A DNA stretch of 64,000 nt, taken from positions 4,389,501 through 4,453,500 of the forward strand of contig CM076140.1 in the NCBI GenBank assembly GCA_038025085.1, written 5' to 3'. A program made the position numbers and the translations under genes. The DNA is from Tetragonia tetragonoides (Eukaryota; Streptophyta; Magnoliopsida; Caryophyllales; Aizoaceae). Below, one piece after another: positions 13,715 to 27,810 of this stretch (position 1 is the first letter of the stretch; each line of letters opens with the position of its first letter). The notes under the pieces were generated by a model. It did no database searches, had not been told where the DNA came from, and worked only from the letters and a program-made list of their open reading frames with translations.

Positions 13715-15585
13715 TTGGTACCTAAAAACCGTGGATTAGCCTCCGATGTTCAGTAAGAGGCCCTTGAAGCCTACCAAGGACCCGATAACCTACCCCGGGG
13801 GCCTTCTATGTCCCCTAAGGGTGTCTTGTGCGTTGTGGTGCGAAAATATCCACCTTCGTTCCAGGTAGGGTTGTTCATGTTCCGGTCCGGACCAGTCTTT
13901 TGGACCGGACCGGACCGACCCAACTGAGATCGGTTCTACTTTTAGGCCGGTCAGACCGGGTTTCGGTCCGGTCCGGTCCGAAAACCGGTCCGGTCCGGAC
14001 CAAAAACTGGTCCGGTCTGGACCGGATGGCGAATTGATGCTAAACACTAAAAATCGATCATGGGCTCTTTTTTTAAAAAACCGGTTCGGTCCAAGACCGG
14101 TCCCAATCCGGTCCGATCTCAGATCGGACACGAGTGGTCCGGTCCGGGTCTGGACCGGTGAGCAGCGCTAGTTCCAGGTCCTCTGGAAGCTCAAAAAATG
14201 TGGATTTAGCCTTCGTTTAACACTTTTCGAGACTCTTATGTCTTATTTGCCCAAACTTTTCTAAGGGGTTTACCATGAACCTAGAGGATCTTCGGTGCTC
14301 CGGGAGCGTCATCTCCCCAAACTTCGATATCACCCATGTCTTTGGTGTGTCGACTTTTACATCAGTGTCCCGTAAAACGCCCTTCTAAACCTATCAGGGA
14401 CCGGATAAACCACCCCAAGGGCTTTCGTGTCCCCTAAGGGTGTTCAGTGCGATGTGGTGCAAAAATATTCACCTTCGTTCCGAGACCTCCCGGAAGTCCA
14501 AAAAACATGGATTATAGCCTTCGTTTTCGGCTTCTTTGGGCCCGGATGTCATTTTTGCCCAGACTTTTCCAATGGGTCTTTCATGACCCTAGAGCACCCT
14601 CGATGCCCGAAGAGGGTCATCCGGATCCCCAAATTTTGATATCATCCATGTCTTTGGTGATCCTACTCTTACACCAGTGTCCCGTAAAACACCATTCCAA
14701 GCCTATCAGGACCGGATAAGCTATCTCGATGGTCTCCCATGTCTTCTATGGGTGTTCCGTGAGATGTGGTGCGAAAATATCCACCTTCGTTCTGGGGCCT
14801 TCCGGAAGCCTAAAAAACGTGGATTATATATAGCCTTCGCTTTCGACTTTCAGGAGCCGTGTGTGATTTTTGCCCAAACTTCTCCAAGAGGTTTATCATA
14901 ACCCTAGAGGACCCTCGATACTTCAGGAGGGTCATCCAGTTCCCCGAACTTTGATATCACCCATTTCTTTGGTGTTCCAACTCTTACACCAGTGCCTCGT
15001 AAAATGTCATTCCAAGCCTATTAGGACTGGATAAGTGACCCCGAGGGCCTCCCATGTCCCCTATGGGTGTTCCGTGCAATATGGTGCGAAAACATCCACC
15101 TTCGTTCCAAGGCCTCTCGGAAACCCAAAAAACGTGGATGATAGCCTTCGTTTTCGGCCTCCAGGAGCCGAGTGTCATTTTTGCCTAAACTTATTCGGGG
15201 GGGTCTATTATGACCTTATAGGACCCTCGGTGCCCTGGGAGGGTCATCTGAATTCCTAAACTTCGATATCACCCATGCCTTCAGTGTTCCAACCCTTACA
15301 TTGGTGTCCCGTATAAACGCCTTTACAAGCCTATTGAGGAACCGATAACGGACCCGGAGGCCTCTTATGTTCCCCAATGGTGTCCCGTGCGATGTGGGGC
15401 GAAAATATACACTTTCGTTCCGGAGCCTCCTGTAAGCCCAAAAAGCGTGGATTTATAGCCTTGATTTTCAGCTTTCCGGGATTCAGTTTTCATTTTTGCC
15501 CAAACTTTTTTGGGGTTTTATCGTCATATTAGAGGACCCACAGTGCCTCAGAACAGTCATTGGGATCCCCGAACTCCAAATTTAC
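13715..15585 (+). repeat. Tandem repeat array A1, left block (about 315-bp GC-rich monomer)
   Basis: The same segment recurs with a period of about 311-316 bp, measured from the conserved word TAGCCTTCG at about 14,515, 14,831, 15,142 and 15,456. Each monomer carries recognisable words in fixed order: AACGTGGATTATAGCC, TTTGCCCAAACTT, CTAGAGGACCCTCGGTGC, CCCGAACTTCGATATCACCCATG, GTCCCGTAAAACGCC, CCAAGCCTATCAGG, and GATGTGGTGCGAAAATATCC. About five monomers are present and are diverged from each other. The first monomer is interrupted by the hAT-type element at 13,866-14,170. Short open frames in it are repeat artefacts. Confidence 0.93.
13858..14178. mobile_element. hAT-type non-autonomous element (GC-rich family), copy 2, inside a satellite monomer
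   Basis: The element spans 13,866-14,170 (305 bp) and is flanked by a perfect 8-bp duplication GTTCCAGG (13,858-13,865 and 14,171-14,178). Terminal inverted repeats are TAGGGTTGTTCA and TAGCGCTGCTCA. The target is the conserved word CCTTCGTTCC of the repeat monomer, so the insertion came after the array existed. The interior is packed with CCGGTCCGG words and is related to the copy at 6,953-7,222. No transposase frame. Confidence 0.9.
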
Positions 15586-17390
15586 CCACAAAACATAGGA
15601 CATAGGCGCTGGGATATAGAAGAAAAGCTGGGCCCTTGATTACATCTACATGCAAATAGAATAACAATCGAACTTGAGGAACCCTTCAACCTTATGGCCT
15701 AAAAGTCTTTATTAAAAACAGTCCATGTAGGTACAAATGTCGACACAACATTATTATTATTTTTTTTTTTTTTGGTGCAGATACAACAATAGAATTTGAG
15801 GAACCCTTGAAGGGTTTTTTAAAAATTCCAAAGTAGGCACAAATGTCGCCTACAGATGAAATGGTGGCTTGATCACCAAACATATTTCTCCATCAACCAA
15901 AACATCAATAAAGAAATCTACATACTCCTATAAAGTAATCAAGAGTAACAAAACTTTTTCTTTTTTGAATGGTACACAGATGACAGAACACAGCACACTG
16001 AACTCTGAACCCATAAGAAAAAAGCAAAACGAAAAAACAAAAGGGCACACAGGATAGAGGATATTTTGAAGAAAATAGTGCATTTGGGCCTTAATAATTT
16101 AACTAGTCATCCGCACATCACTTATACAAAAACTTGTGTGGACTAACATTTCACCTAGAGCCACACTTTTAATAGTGGAAACACCATATACATTATCTGG
16201 AGTCACCTCCTACTTCACCTGAAGTCACCCATCAAATTTATACTTGGCGCCACCCCCTACTTTACCTGAAATCATCCGACTAAGTCCTGTTCTCGTCAAC
16301 GGAATGATGCGGAACGGTGATAAACGGAACAGAAATTGCAGCGCGGTGCAGCACGGAACAGAAATTACAGCGCGGAACGAAATGGAATAATAAATATAAT
16401 TTGTGTAGTACGGACCAAAACGGAAATTACTTAATAATAAATCCACACAATACAAGCTACATCACTTAATAATTTATAGGCCACAAAACCCACTAGCTGC
16501 TAAGGGGATATCATTATCAGAAGGCCCGTGGGCCCAATATATCCATCCAGAACGTCAGAAAAATCATAAAGTACAAAAAATTAGCTTAAGATTCCTACGT
16601 CCTCCTTAGCTGGACAAGCTTGTCTACAAGAGTAAAGAAACTAAAAATCATTAGCAGGGAGCCAGGGACCTAATACCACTATACCAGTGGTCAACAAATT
16701 AATTTGGACGTCCCTAGTGATTTCTCCCTTCTCAGTTCTCATTCATTAATGTTTGATTGTTTTCTTTGATTTTTCTTGTTTCTGAAGGGCAGAAAACAAA
16801 ATAAAAAACGTAGCTTGTCTCGTCCAATGAATGACATAAACCGCTAGAAACTCCCACTGACCTGCTCCTATACCCGAAAGGCAGTCCTAAACTCCTTAAC
16901 TCTCATAGTCATGGCAATATGGCATGGAGGTATTTCACTATTTCAGTACTGCCCCATCGAATAGTATAAGACCAAAGTCAGCCATTGATGCAGAGGCTGA
17001 TGGCTATAATATAAGCCTCAACAAAATCTCAAATATCATGGCTCTAAGCCACAGCACACATCGCACCTACATTCATGTCTGCACGATCCTGAAAGTGTGT
17101 TCATAATTGAAAGCTCGAAACCACAATCCTGAATCAACTTGACTAATATCCCACAGGCACCAACATGACTGTATTTGGGGTGACCCAGAAATAAGCTCAC
17201 ATGCAATATAGAGGCTCACAGATATGCCATATTTAATAAATTAAAAGAGAAAATTTCATAGACATGCCAAGTTCACAATGCAATGCAGAAACAAAGCATA
17301 CTTGTTCACAATGAGAGGACCCTAAAATCATAAACAAGCATCTTCTCCACTTAAAAACCACTATGGAGAAGTTAAAACCCTAATAAAATG
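15586..17390. other. Region between the A1 left block and the 14-3-3 gene
   Basis: No exon is seen. A segment of roughly 80 bp at 15,666-15,747 recurs imperfectly at 15,781-15,849 (shared TTGAGGAACCCTT and GGCACAAATGTCG-like words). At 16,318-16,380 GGAACAGAAATT followed by CAGCGCGG occurs twice. The part adjacent to 17,390 should be the 3' untranslated region of the 14-3-3 gene. Confidence 0.45.
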
Positions 17391-19315
<1,925 letters not shown>

Positions 19316-19655
19316 TGGAGAAAAGCTTCGTTTAATTCAAGAGAGAGAAAATTAGGGATTTGAAATTGAAATTGGGGATCGGGAGTTAGTTTTTTTTTTT
19401 GTTTTGGAGGAGTTTTGAAAGGGGGGAAGTAGGAGAGAGAAAAAAAGGGTGCTTTTTTTTGATTGATGCCAAGCTGTAAAATTGCGAAAATAATTGAGGT
19501 ATTTGGGTGGGAGTGAATGTGAGCCGTTGGATTAGAATCAAGGGTTGTCGAGGATTGAGGATGAGTTGTATAAACCGTTGGATGTGGCTACTTTCCATTT
19601 TTTAAGTTTTTATTTGTATATTTGGTAAACACCGTGTAATACGGGGGGAGGCGAT
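19316..19655. other. Promoter-proximal region of the 14-3-3 gene
   Basis: Contains the leader and core promoter of the minus-strand 14-3-3 gene, with GA/CT-rich tracts beside the start codon. No distinct regulatory box is called. The MULE-like element starts directly beyond it. Confidence 0.4.
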
Positions 19656-20043
19656 TTTCGGATGGGGGTTGCTATACGTAAATCACAAATTACTAAAGGT
19701 AAATCCCTACTTCCCACAATACTCTAAGTAATTTTCAGCCATTTCTCTCTCTTCCTTCCTTTTCTCTCAACCAATTTTCACTCCCTCTCTGTCATTCATC
19801 TATTCTCCCCCAACATCACCACCCACCTTTGTCGTTTGGGTGGTGGAATTGCAGGAATGGGGCATGGTGCTGGCCTGGATCGCATCTTTCTCACTTTGGC
19901 TTTCTTGTTTTCTGGGTCTGTTGTTTACACACCATCATCATCATCGATCATCATCATCATCATCATCGATCATCAAGGCACCAAAACCACAAACCATTAA
20001 CAATAACATAACTACAGCGTAGTTCAGTATTCTTTTTCCAATC

Positions 20044-20074
<31 letters not shown>

Positions 20075-20663
20075 TGAAACCAAATACGCAGTCGATCACC
20101 ATAGTCAAGACGTCAACCCCTCCCATGGCCTCGAGTCACCGGCGTCAACCCATCTCTCGTCAGGCTGTCAGTCACCACCATCCTCCCCCCACCGGCGACA
20201 TCGTTCCCTCACCGTGGCCGTTTCTCTCACCGGCGTTTGCGCCTTCGCGACCCACCTAAACCCGTTTTTGCTCGATTCTCCTCTCTCTCTCACTTCCTCC
20301 AGACACCCCTTTGCATCTCTGCTTAACGCCCCAGCCACCACGCGACCAAAAACTGCGCACCCAGCCACCACGCCACCGGCCACCACCCATAAACCCTAAT
20401 TAACAATTAAAATTTTCTACTTCTAATTTTAATGTTTATCTGAATATCATCATTAATTTGGTCAAAAATGTTGGATCCATTAAAGGAATCATCCATATTG
20501 TAATTTAGATTTCTTACTATGATTTGAGAGAATGATAATAGTGGAGCATTGAGAGAGAAAAAGAAGGTGTTTTACAAATACAAAGGGTATTTTGGGGAGT
20601 ATTCAGAAAAAAATATTTGCGTTTAGTAAAATAGAGTTTACGTTAAGCAATTCCGTTCGGGTT
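19656..20663. mobile_element. Candidate non-autonomous MULE-like element
   Basis: The two ends (19,665 rightward and 20,654 leftward) align as a long inverted repeat. It starts GGGGTTGCTATACG against GGAATTGCTTAACG and continues for roughly 40 bp through TTACTAAA followed by AAA-rich sequence. The flanking 9-mers TTTCGGATG (19,656-19,664) and GTTCGGGTT (20,655-20,663) match at six of nine positions, compatible with an old Mutator-type 9-bp duplication. The end style (TTGCTA followed by CTAAA words) resembles the full MULE at 24.8 kb but the sequences are not the same family. The interior has (TCA/ATC)n at about 19,934-19,975 and a small frame at 19,857 but no transposase. Confidence 0.6.
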
Positions 20664-21437
20664 TTGTGGTCTTCAGTTGAATTTGGGCTTTTAGGGGAAG
20701 AGAAGGGAAGTCCATGAAATGAAAACCTGTGGGGTCTATGATTATGATGTGACTTGGTTAGTGGGTCAGTGAGCGTGACAATGGGCTGGGCTTTTCATGG
20801 ACGTGGTTTTTGTAGTGGTCCAATGTTTTGTGAGTTTTGGAATACTTCCTCAAGCTCGTTGATGCACTTTTCATTCTCTCTCTCTCTTTCTCTTTTTTCT
20901 TTTCTTTTTTGAGATAAATAAGGCAAGGCCGCAACGGCGCAATGATCCATTCTTTTCTTTTCTTTTTTTGAGAAACTGAGTTGGATTAATTATGGAGGAA
21001 AGAGTTATATTAGTCTGAAGCATTTACATCCGCAATTAATCTATTCTTTTCAACTAAATGAAACAAAAATGGACAAAGTTTATATCCATATAATCTATAT
21101 AATTAGACTAAAATGCAATGATTAAATCAGAGTTCGGCACATCTACGCAATTAAATTAAAACGCAATGATTAAACCAGAGCTCGGCACATCAGTCGCTGA
21201 ATTGTCGAATGACGTGTAATTTATGGCCGGAATAAAAAACAAGAAAAAAAATAGAGAAAGTAGCAACAATCAGACGTTACAAAAACATAACGGAGTTTTA
21301 TGACTCTTTCATCCCATTTCCTTCATTCTCACAAATTGTCATGTTACAAGTCAAAGAAATTTTCCTCCTTCATGAATAGATGCATCACACCATGTCACCA
21401 TCAATTCATCTCCTACATTCCCGTATGCCATTAGTAG
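20664..21437. other. Intergenic DNA between the MULE-like element and the A1 right block
   Basis: No coding exon seen. TC/TTTTC-rich tracts occur at 20,875-20,965. An approximately 60-bp unit at 21,108-21,136 (ATTAGACTAAAATGCAATGATTAAA with CAGAGTTCGGCACATC) is repeated once directly after at 21,150-21,192. Confidence 0.4.
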
Positions 21438-23885
21438 ATAAAATACAGATCCCCGAAATTCGATATCACACATGCCTTTGGTGTTCCGACTCTTACTCCA
21501 CTGCCCCGTGAAACGCCATTCCAATCCTATTAGGGACCGGATAAGCGACCCTGAGGGCTTCCCATATCCCAAGGAGGTATTCCGAGCGAGGTGGTGCGAA
21601 AATATCCACCTTCATTCCAGTGCCTCCCGAAAGCCCAAAAAACGTGGATTATAGCTTTCGTTTTTGGATTCCCGGGGTCCGGGTGTCAATTTTGCTCAAA
21701 CTTCTCCGGGGGGGTATATCATGACCCTAAAGGACCCTCGCTGTCCCGGGAGAGACATCCGCATCCTCGAACTTCGTTATCACCCGTGCATTTGGTGTTT
21801 CGGCTCTGACACTGGTGTCCCGTTAAACACCTTTCCAAGCCTATCAGGAACCGGATAGAGCGTACCTGAGAGTCTCCCATATCCCCTAGGGGTGCGTGGT
21901 GCGAAAATATCCACCTTCATTCAGGGACCCTCTGGAAGCCCAAAAAACGTGGATTTATAGCCTTCGTTTTCGGCCTCACGGGGCTTAGGTGTCAGTTTTG
22001 CCCAAACTTATTCGGGGGGTCTATCAAGACCTTAGAGGACCCTTGGTTCCACGGGATGGACATATGGATCCCCGATCTTCAATATCACCCATGCCTTTGA
22101 TGTTCCGGCTATAACACGAGTGTCCCGTAAAACGACATTCCAAGCCTATCAAGGACCATTTAAGAGACACTGAGGGTCTTCCATGTCCCTTAGGGGTGTT
22201 CTGTGCGATGTGGTAAAAAAATATCCACCGTCGTTTTAGGGCCTCGTGGAAGCCCAAAAACGTGGATTATAGCCTTTTATTTCGACTTCCCAGTGCCCGG
22301 GAGTCAGTTTTGCCCAAACTTCTCCAAGTGGTCTATCATGACCTCAGAGGACCTTCGGTGCCCCGGGAGGGGCATACGGATCCCCGAACTTCGATATCAC
22401 CCATGCATTTGGTGTTTCGACTCTTACACCAATGTTTCATAAAACGTCCTTCCAAGCCTATCACGGACCGGATAAGCGACCTCGTGGCCTCCCGAAAGCC
22501 CGAACAACGTGGATTATAGCCTTCGTTTAGGGCTTCCTGGGGCTCGGGTGTCAGTTTTTCCCAAAATTCTCCGTAGGGTCTATAATGACCTTAGCAGACC
22601 ATTGGTGCCTCGTGAGGGACATACATATCCCTAAACTTCGACATCATCCATGCCTTTGGTGTATCGGCTATCACACAAGTGTTTTTAAAACGCCATTCCA
22701 AGCCTATCAGGGACGTATAAGTGACCCTAAGGGTCTCCCATGTCCCATAAGGGTGTTCCGTGCGATGTGGTAGGAAAATACCCACATTCGTTTTGGGGCC
22801 TCCCGGAAGCCCAAAAAACGTGGATTATAGCCTTCGTTTTCGACTTCCCGAGCCCCGGGTGTCAGTTTTGCCCAAACTTTTTCGGGTTGTCCGTCATGAC
22901 CTTAGAGGACCCTCAGTGCCCCGGGAGGGACATACGGATCCCCGAACTTCAATATCACCCATCCTTTGGTGTTCCAGCTATAACATCAATGCCAAACTAA
23001 GTCTATCAGGGACCAGATAAGTAACCCCGAGGGTCTCCCAAGTCCCCTTGGGGTGTTCCGTGCGATGTGGTGCGAAACATCAACCTTCGTTCTGGGGCCT
23101 CTCGGAAGCCCAAATAACGTGGTTTATAGCCTTCGTTTTCGGCTTCCCAGGGTACGGGTGTCTAGGGGGTCTATCGTGACACTAGAGGACCCTCGGTGCC
23201 CCGGGAAGGACATCCTAATCCCCGAACTTTGATATCACCCATGCCTTTGGTGTTTCGGCTCTAACACCAATGTCCCGTAAAACGTCCTTCCAAGCCTATC
23301 AGGATCCGGATAAAGCAACCCCTAGGGCCTCACATGGCCCCGAGGGGTGTTCAGTGCGATGTTGTGCGAAAATATCCACCTTCATTTTGGGGTCTCTCGA
23401 AAGCCCAAAAAACGTGGATTATAGCCTTCGTTTTCGGCTTTCCGGGGCCGGGTGTTAGGTTGCCCAAACTTCTTCGAGGGATCTATCATGACCTTAGAGG
23501 ACACTCGATGCCCGGGAGCCACGGGAGGGACATACGGATCCCCAAACTTTGATATCACTCATGCCTTTTGTGTGTCGGTTTTACACAAGTGTACCTTAAA
23601 ACGCCATTCCAAGTCTATTTAGGACCGTATAAGCGATCATGAGGGGCCTACCATGTCCCCTAGGGGTGTTCCGTGCGATGTGGTGCAAAAATATCCACAT
23701 TCGTTTCGAGGCCTCCCGGAAACCCAAATAATGTGGATTATAGCATTCGTTTTCGGAATTCTTGGGTTCGGGTGTTATTTTTGCTCAAACTTCTCCGAGG
23801 TCTATCATGACCCTAGAGGACCCTCGGTGCCCTGAGAAGGACATACGATTCCCTGAACTTCGATATCACTCATGTATTTGGTGAA
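21438..23885 (+). repeat. Tandem repeat array A1, right block
   Basis: About eight monomers of the same family and orientation as the block at 13.7-15.6 kb. The conserved word TAGCCTTCG recurs at about 21,652, 21,958, 22,269, 22,517, 22,828, 23,127, 23,422 and 23,730, giving periods near 300-311 bp and one shortened monomer of about 248 bp. Monomers contain nested palindromes such as CCCCTAGGGG and CCCGGG. The block begins within the same monomer word (GATCCCCGAA) at which the left block ends. Small open frames that recur at the same period are not genes. Confidence 0.93.
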
Positions 23886-24750
23886 ACATCATGTGCACAC
23901 TAGTTGAATATCAATAGTCAATAGTGTTTTTTTTTTGGTTTAACCACAGGTTTACCTAAGCTCTTTAGACCAAGGCTAATCCTATTTGCACCAGATCGGC
24001 TCACGAACAGGTAAAATACTCCCACTAAATAGATTGAGTAGTAATACGTGAGACTACATGTGAGTTGTAGTCAACTGAACATAAATAAATTTGCCTAACT
24101 AAACATACTTGTTTTATACCTTGAATTGTTGCTTCATGATGTACTCGGTACTCCCCTATTAAGTACATCAGTAATCTCATCCTCTCAAAATGACTGTAAA
24201 AGTGTTATGATACTTTAAATGTTAACGTGTTGTTTTAATCCACATAATTGACATCTGACCACCTATTTTGTATTTTTAGTGAAATAACGTTTTTCTTTGT
24301 GATTGACTAAACAAGTTTTGTTATGGGGAGGTATGGCAAATGGAAGTTAAATAATTAGGTTAGTTAAATTCATTATTTGTAGAATACAAAATCTTGTATA
24401 AGGTGATCTTAAGGTGAAGCCTACAAACATAATGTCATGTCGATGTTATATATTTGTAAATAGAGGTAGTTTCACTTTGAGGCCAGCTCATATAAAATTT
24501 ATTATTAATCTAATATGAACCAAATTAAACTAAAATTATTTTCCGTTTGTGGAGTTGAAAAGAACAAAACCTCACCTTCAAAAATCCAGCAACCAATCCC
24601 TAAAGAGAAAACAAAAGTAAAAAGAAGAAGAAAAAATTGAAGGAGAAGTGATGGGCAACCTTTGTAGTTTTGCGTGAGCATGGAAAGTAGGGTTCAGAAG
24701 CAGAGCAACTTTTGGGTCGAAAAAAAGAATCTTTTTCTTATCTTGTTGGT
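23886..24750. other. Intergenic DNA left of the MULE
   Basis: AT-rich non-coding DNA. No exon, RNA gene or repeated structure that I can support. Confidence 0.4.
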
Positions 24751-24759
24751 ATTGTGAAT

Positions 24760-24905
24760 GTGAATTGCTAAATACCGCCCCTTTTTACTAGGTACCGCCC
24801 CCCCACTTTCCAATTTTACCCTCACCCACCCCTCTTCCTCACTCATCCACTCTCACTCATCCTCTCTTCCTCACTCATCCTCACCACCACACCATCACAC
24901 CGGCA
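24760..24905 (+). repeat. Left terminal inverted repeat of the MULE
   Basis: Starts right after the target duplication. It contains AAATACCGCCCC, CTAGGTACCGCCCCCC and CCAATTTTACCCT, followed by CTCACTCATCC repeats. It pairs with 31,075-31,230 on the other strand, with small insertions and substitutions. Confidence 0.85.
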
Positions 24906-25074
24906 ACCACCACCACCACCACCATGTCAAGTGCTAGCGGCAGCGGCGCCAGAGGTTTCGACGGCGAGGGAGGCGGCGACCGAAGGCGTCGGGGGGTAAC
25001 TTTTCGAAATTTTATTTTTTTTTTGTTTGAATTGAATTTTTTTTTTTTTTTTTTGCGTCGAGCGTCTGCCGGTC

Positions 25075-25275
25075 GCGACTCACCCTTGGGTGAGTCGCCT
25101 GAGACCGGCGACTCGCCCAAGGGTGGTCGCCGGACGCAGACGACTCACCTTTGGGTTAGTCGAGATCGGCCGACGACTCACCCTTGGACGAGTCGCCGGT
25201 CTCAGGCGACTCACCCAAGGGTGAGTCGCGATCGGCGGACGACTCACCTTTGGGTGAGTCGCCTGAGGCCGGACG
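25075..25275. repeat. Left subterminal palindromic repeats of the MULE
   Basis: About five copies of a near-palindrome of the form GACTCACCCTTGGGTGAGTC, some degenerate, separated by CGCCTGAGACCGG- or CGGTCTC-like spacers that are themselves complementary. They lie in the first intron of the PMD gene and correspond to the set at 30,730-30,966 on the other side. Confidence 0.88.
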
Positions 25276-25285
25276 ACCGACACAA

Positions 25286-25286
25286 A

Positions 25287-25333
<47 letters not shown>

Positions 25334-25477
25334 CATTATTTATTGTTATTATTATTATTATTATTATTATTTATTGTTATTATTATTATTTATTGTTATT
25401 ATTATTATTTATTGTTTATTGTTATTATTTATCGTTATTATTATTATTAATATTTATTGTTATTGTTATTATTTATC

Positions 25478-25543
<66 letters not shown>

Positions 25544-25550
25544 GATTATT
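25286..25550 (+). repeat. ATT/TTA microsatellite, left
   Basis: About 265 bp of (ATT)n with occasional TTATTG and TTATCG interruptions, in the first intron of the PMD gene. It mirrors the AAT tract at 30,551-30,696. Confidence 0.95.
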
Positions 25551-27574
25551 GTTTAATTAATTAAAAATGTGAAATGATAGATGGGAGGAGCCGGTAAATC
25601 GCTGCCTCGGTTATTTAGTGAACTAGCTGGTTCAGGACCGCGTCACACGAGGACGCGCGGGATTGATGCCTCTGTACGGAGACAGAGAGAGGCAGTTCGG
25701 ATGAGGGAGATGACTGCTGAGCAAGACGATTACGCAACTAGCGAGTTCTACTCGGGTGACCAAGACGATGATGAGATTGGCGTCGAATTATCCTCAGATT
25801 GGCGCGTGGTGAAGGGCAGAGGCGGTAGGTTTGTTAGTACTGGGTCGTCCAGTACTGGCAAACGATCTAGAGCGGAGGACGACACTACGTGGCTTGTTAC
25901 AGAGCCTGTGGAGGGTGGGCCGGCGGATGATAGGGTCATACCGAGCTTCCTGGGCCACGTAGCGTCTCGTGTGTGGAATGGAGAGACGAGGGGTCTCTTG
26001 AAGTGTCAGAACCGATGGAATGTCTGTCATCGGCTGAGTTAGTGGCGAGCGGAGATGTCGGCCGAGATGAGGGCCCGGATCGAGGGGACTGGGTTATCAC
26101 ACCTGGCAGACATTATGTTCAGACATATTGACTTCCCCCTGATATCTGCATTCGTGGAAAGGTGGCAGCCGGATACGAACTCGTTCCACATGCCGTTCGG
26201 AGAGATGACGATCATGTTGCACGATGTATGGCATATTCTTCGGATTCCTGTAGACGGACAGCTCGTTTTCAATGAGGGACGGGATGGGCAGCTGCAGATG
26301 GCGGCCATGGAGGTTCTCGGGGTAAGCCGAGAGGAACTGATGTGTAGCCACTGGCAGGGCGGTGCGGTCCTCACGGAGTCGTTTTTTGAGCTTTGCCGTG
26401 AGCAAGTGGAGGACAACCAGGCGATAGCTTGGATGTGGTTACTTATTGGATCCACCTTGTTTGTCGACAAGAGTGGTAACCGTATTAGACCCTCCTGCGT
26501 GATGGAGGTGATGGACAACGGTGTCGATATGGTGCATGACTTCTCTTGGGGATCTACTGCCCTCGCCTTCCTATATCGTCAGCTCGGTATAGCTAGTCGC
26601 GGGGATTCTCAGGGCATCTGCGGATGCCTAACTCTCCTCCAGGCATGGATATACGAGTACTTTCCCTGCTTCCGACCTCATCGGGAGCGGATGGTTGTCG
26701 GGGACGACGAGGCTCCCCGTGCATCCGTATGGGGTGCCCTGGCTGAGGGCAAGGACGTGGTTCGACTGCACTCCTTACGTACACGCTTGGATCATCTGCG
26801 AGCGACAGAGGTACGTCATTTAGTTATCGGTGTTCATGATTTATTTCGTCGTTTGCTATGTTTTTTTACTTCACTGTAACTTTCAACATTTCTATGTAGG
26901 TGGTGTGGCTGCCGTACGGTTCTAACCCGGCAGTATCTGTACCGAGGACTGTATTCATGGGGTGGCTACAGTATCGGGATATTATCGAACCGTACATGCC
27001 TGGTCGTTGTTTACGACAAATCGGGTACGTACAGAGTATCCCGACCCCAATCTTTAGGCCAGTCAAAGCGATCAGGTCATGGAGCAGTCGTTCGTACAAG
27101 GTTGTCTTCCCCGAACGGATCTCATCTGATGCTTGGCGTATGTTCCCGGGATTTTACATTCTTAGTCTCCATGGGTTTCAGGCATCCACGTCAGATCCCA
27201 CAGCATGTACGGATGACTACCTCGCATGGTACTACCATCACTCCCACCCTCGGCTGATACCTGACGCTGCAGCACCTGTGATTCCTCCACGATCCAACAG
27301 CGATTATGTAAGTGATTAACTAAAATATATATATTTTTACGTATTACATATCTCTGAACTCAGACTCATTGTTACTTTTTTTGCAGTGGGTGAATCGTAT
27401 AGCCGTCGGACTTGAGTCTTACATTACTTCGCTTCCTCCGGAGCAAGCGGAAGGTCCTCGATCATTTATGGACGAGTTTATGAGAGATTGGCGGGCTGCC
27501 AAATGATGTATTGACCCTAGATGAATTTGTTATATATTTATATAAGAGTTTCATTGTTATTGTTATTTATTTGT

Positions 27575-27712
27575 GTTATTGTAATTTGTTGTTTGTTATT
27601 TACATTTTTTGTTTTATTGTAATTTGTTGTTTGTTATTTACATTTTTTGTTTTATTGTAATTTGTTGTTTGTTATTTACATTTTTTGTTTTATTGTAATT
27701 TGTTGTTTTATT
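27575..27712 (+). repeat. 38-bp minisatellite between the two convergent MULE genes
   Basis: The word GTAATTTGTTG starts at 27,581, 27,619, 27,657 and 27,695, giving an exact 38-bp period with nearly identical copies. It lies just after the PMD stop codon and before the stop of the convergent transposase-OTU gene, so it is probably in the 3' untranslated regions. Confidence 0.92.
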
Positions 27713-27810
27713 TACCTCCAATAATCACGACCACTCTCCACATGCAAAATATAACAATCACACAAAAATGTGACAATGATATAAGTATAACAATCACGCA
27801 AAACATTCAA

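Larger units (their letters stand above)
24924..27506 (+). pseudogene. Plant mobile domain (PMD) gene of the MULE, with one in-frame stop
   Basis: Exons 24,924-24,995, 25,581-26,810, 26,900-27,307 and 27,387-27,506 join in one frame of 610 codons ending DWRAAK. A single TAG at 26,040-26,042 (codon 178) breaks it, so as read it is a pseudogene unless translation restarts at the ATG at 26,055. The PMD (aminotransferase-like plant mobile domain) family is recognised from GLLKCQNRW, the block HMPFGEMTIMLHDVWHILRIPVDG, WMWLLIGSTLFVDKSGNRI, WGSTALAFLYRQLG and LLQAWIYEYFPCF. PMD proteins occur both as host genes (MAIN/MAIL1) and inside plant transposons; their biochemical role is unsettled. Its first exon is short and G-rich, and its first intron holds palindromic repeats and an ATT microsatellite, mirroring the transposase gene. 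Confidence 0.85.

Noticed and set aside
20074..20399. Pro/His-rich short frames inside the MULE-like element
   Set aside because: Low-complexity translation on both strands with no family match; kept only as element interior.
25286..25550. Long open frame of Ile/Tyr/Leu runs across the ATT microsatellite
   Set aside because: It is a microsatellite read in frame and lies in an intron of the PMD gene.
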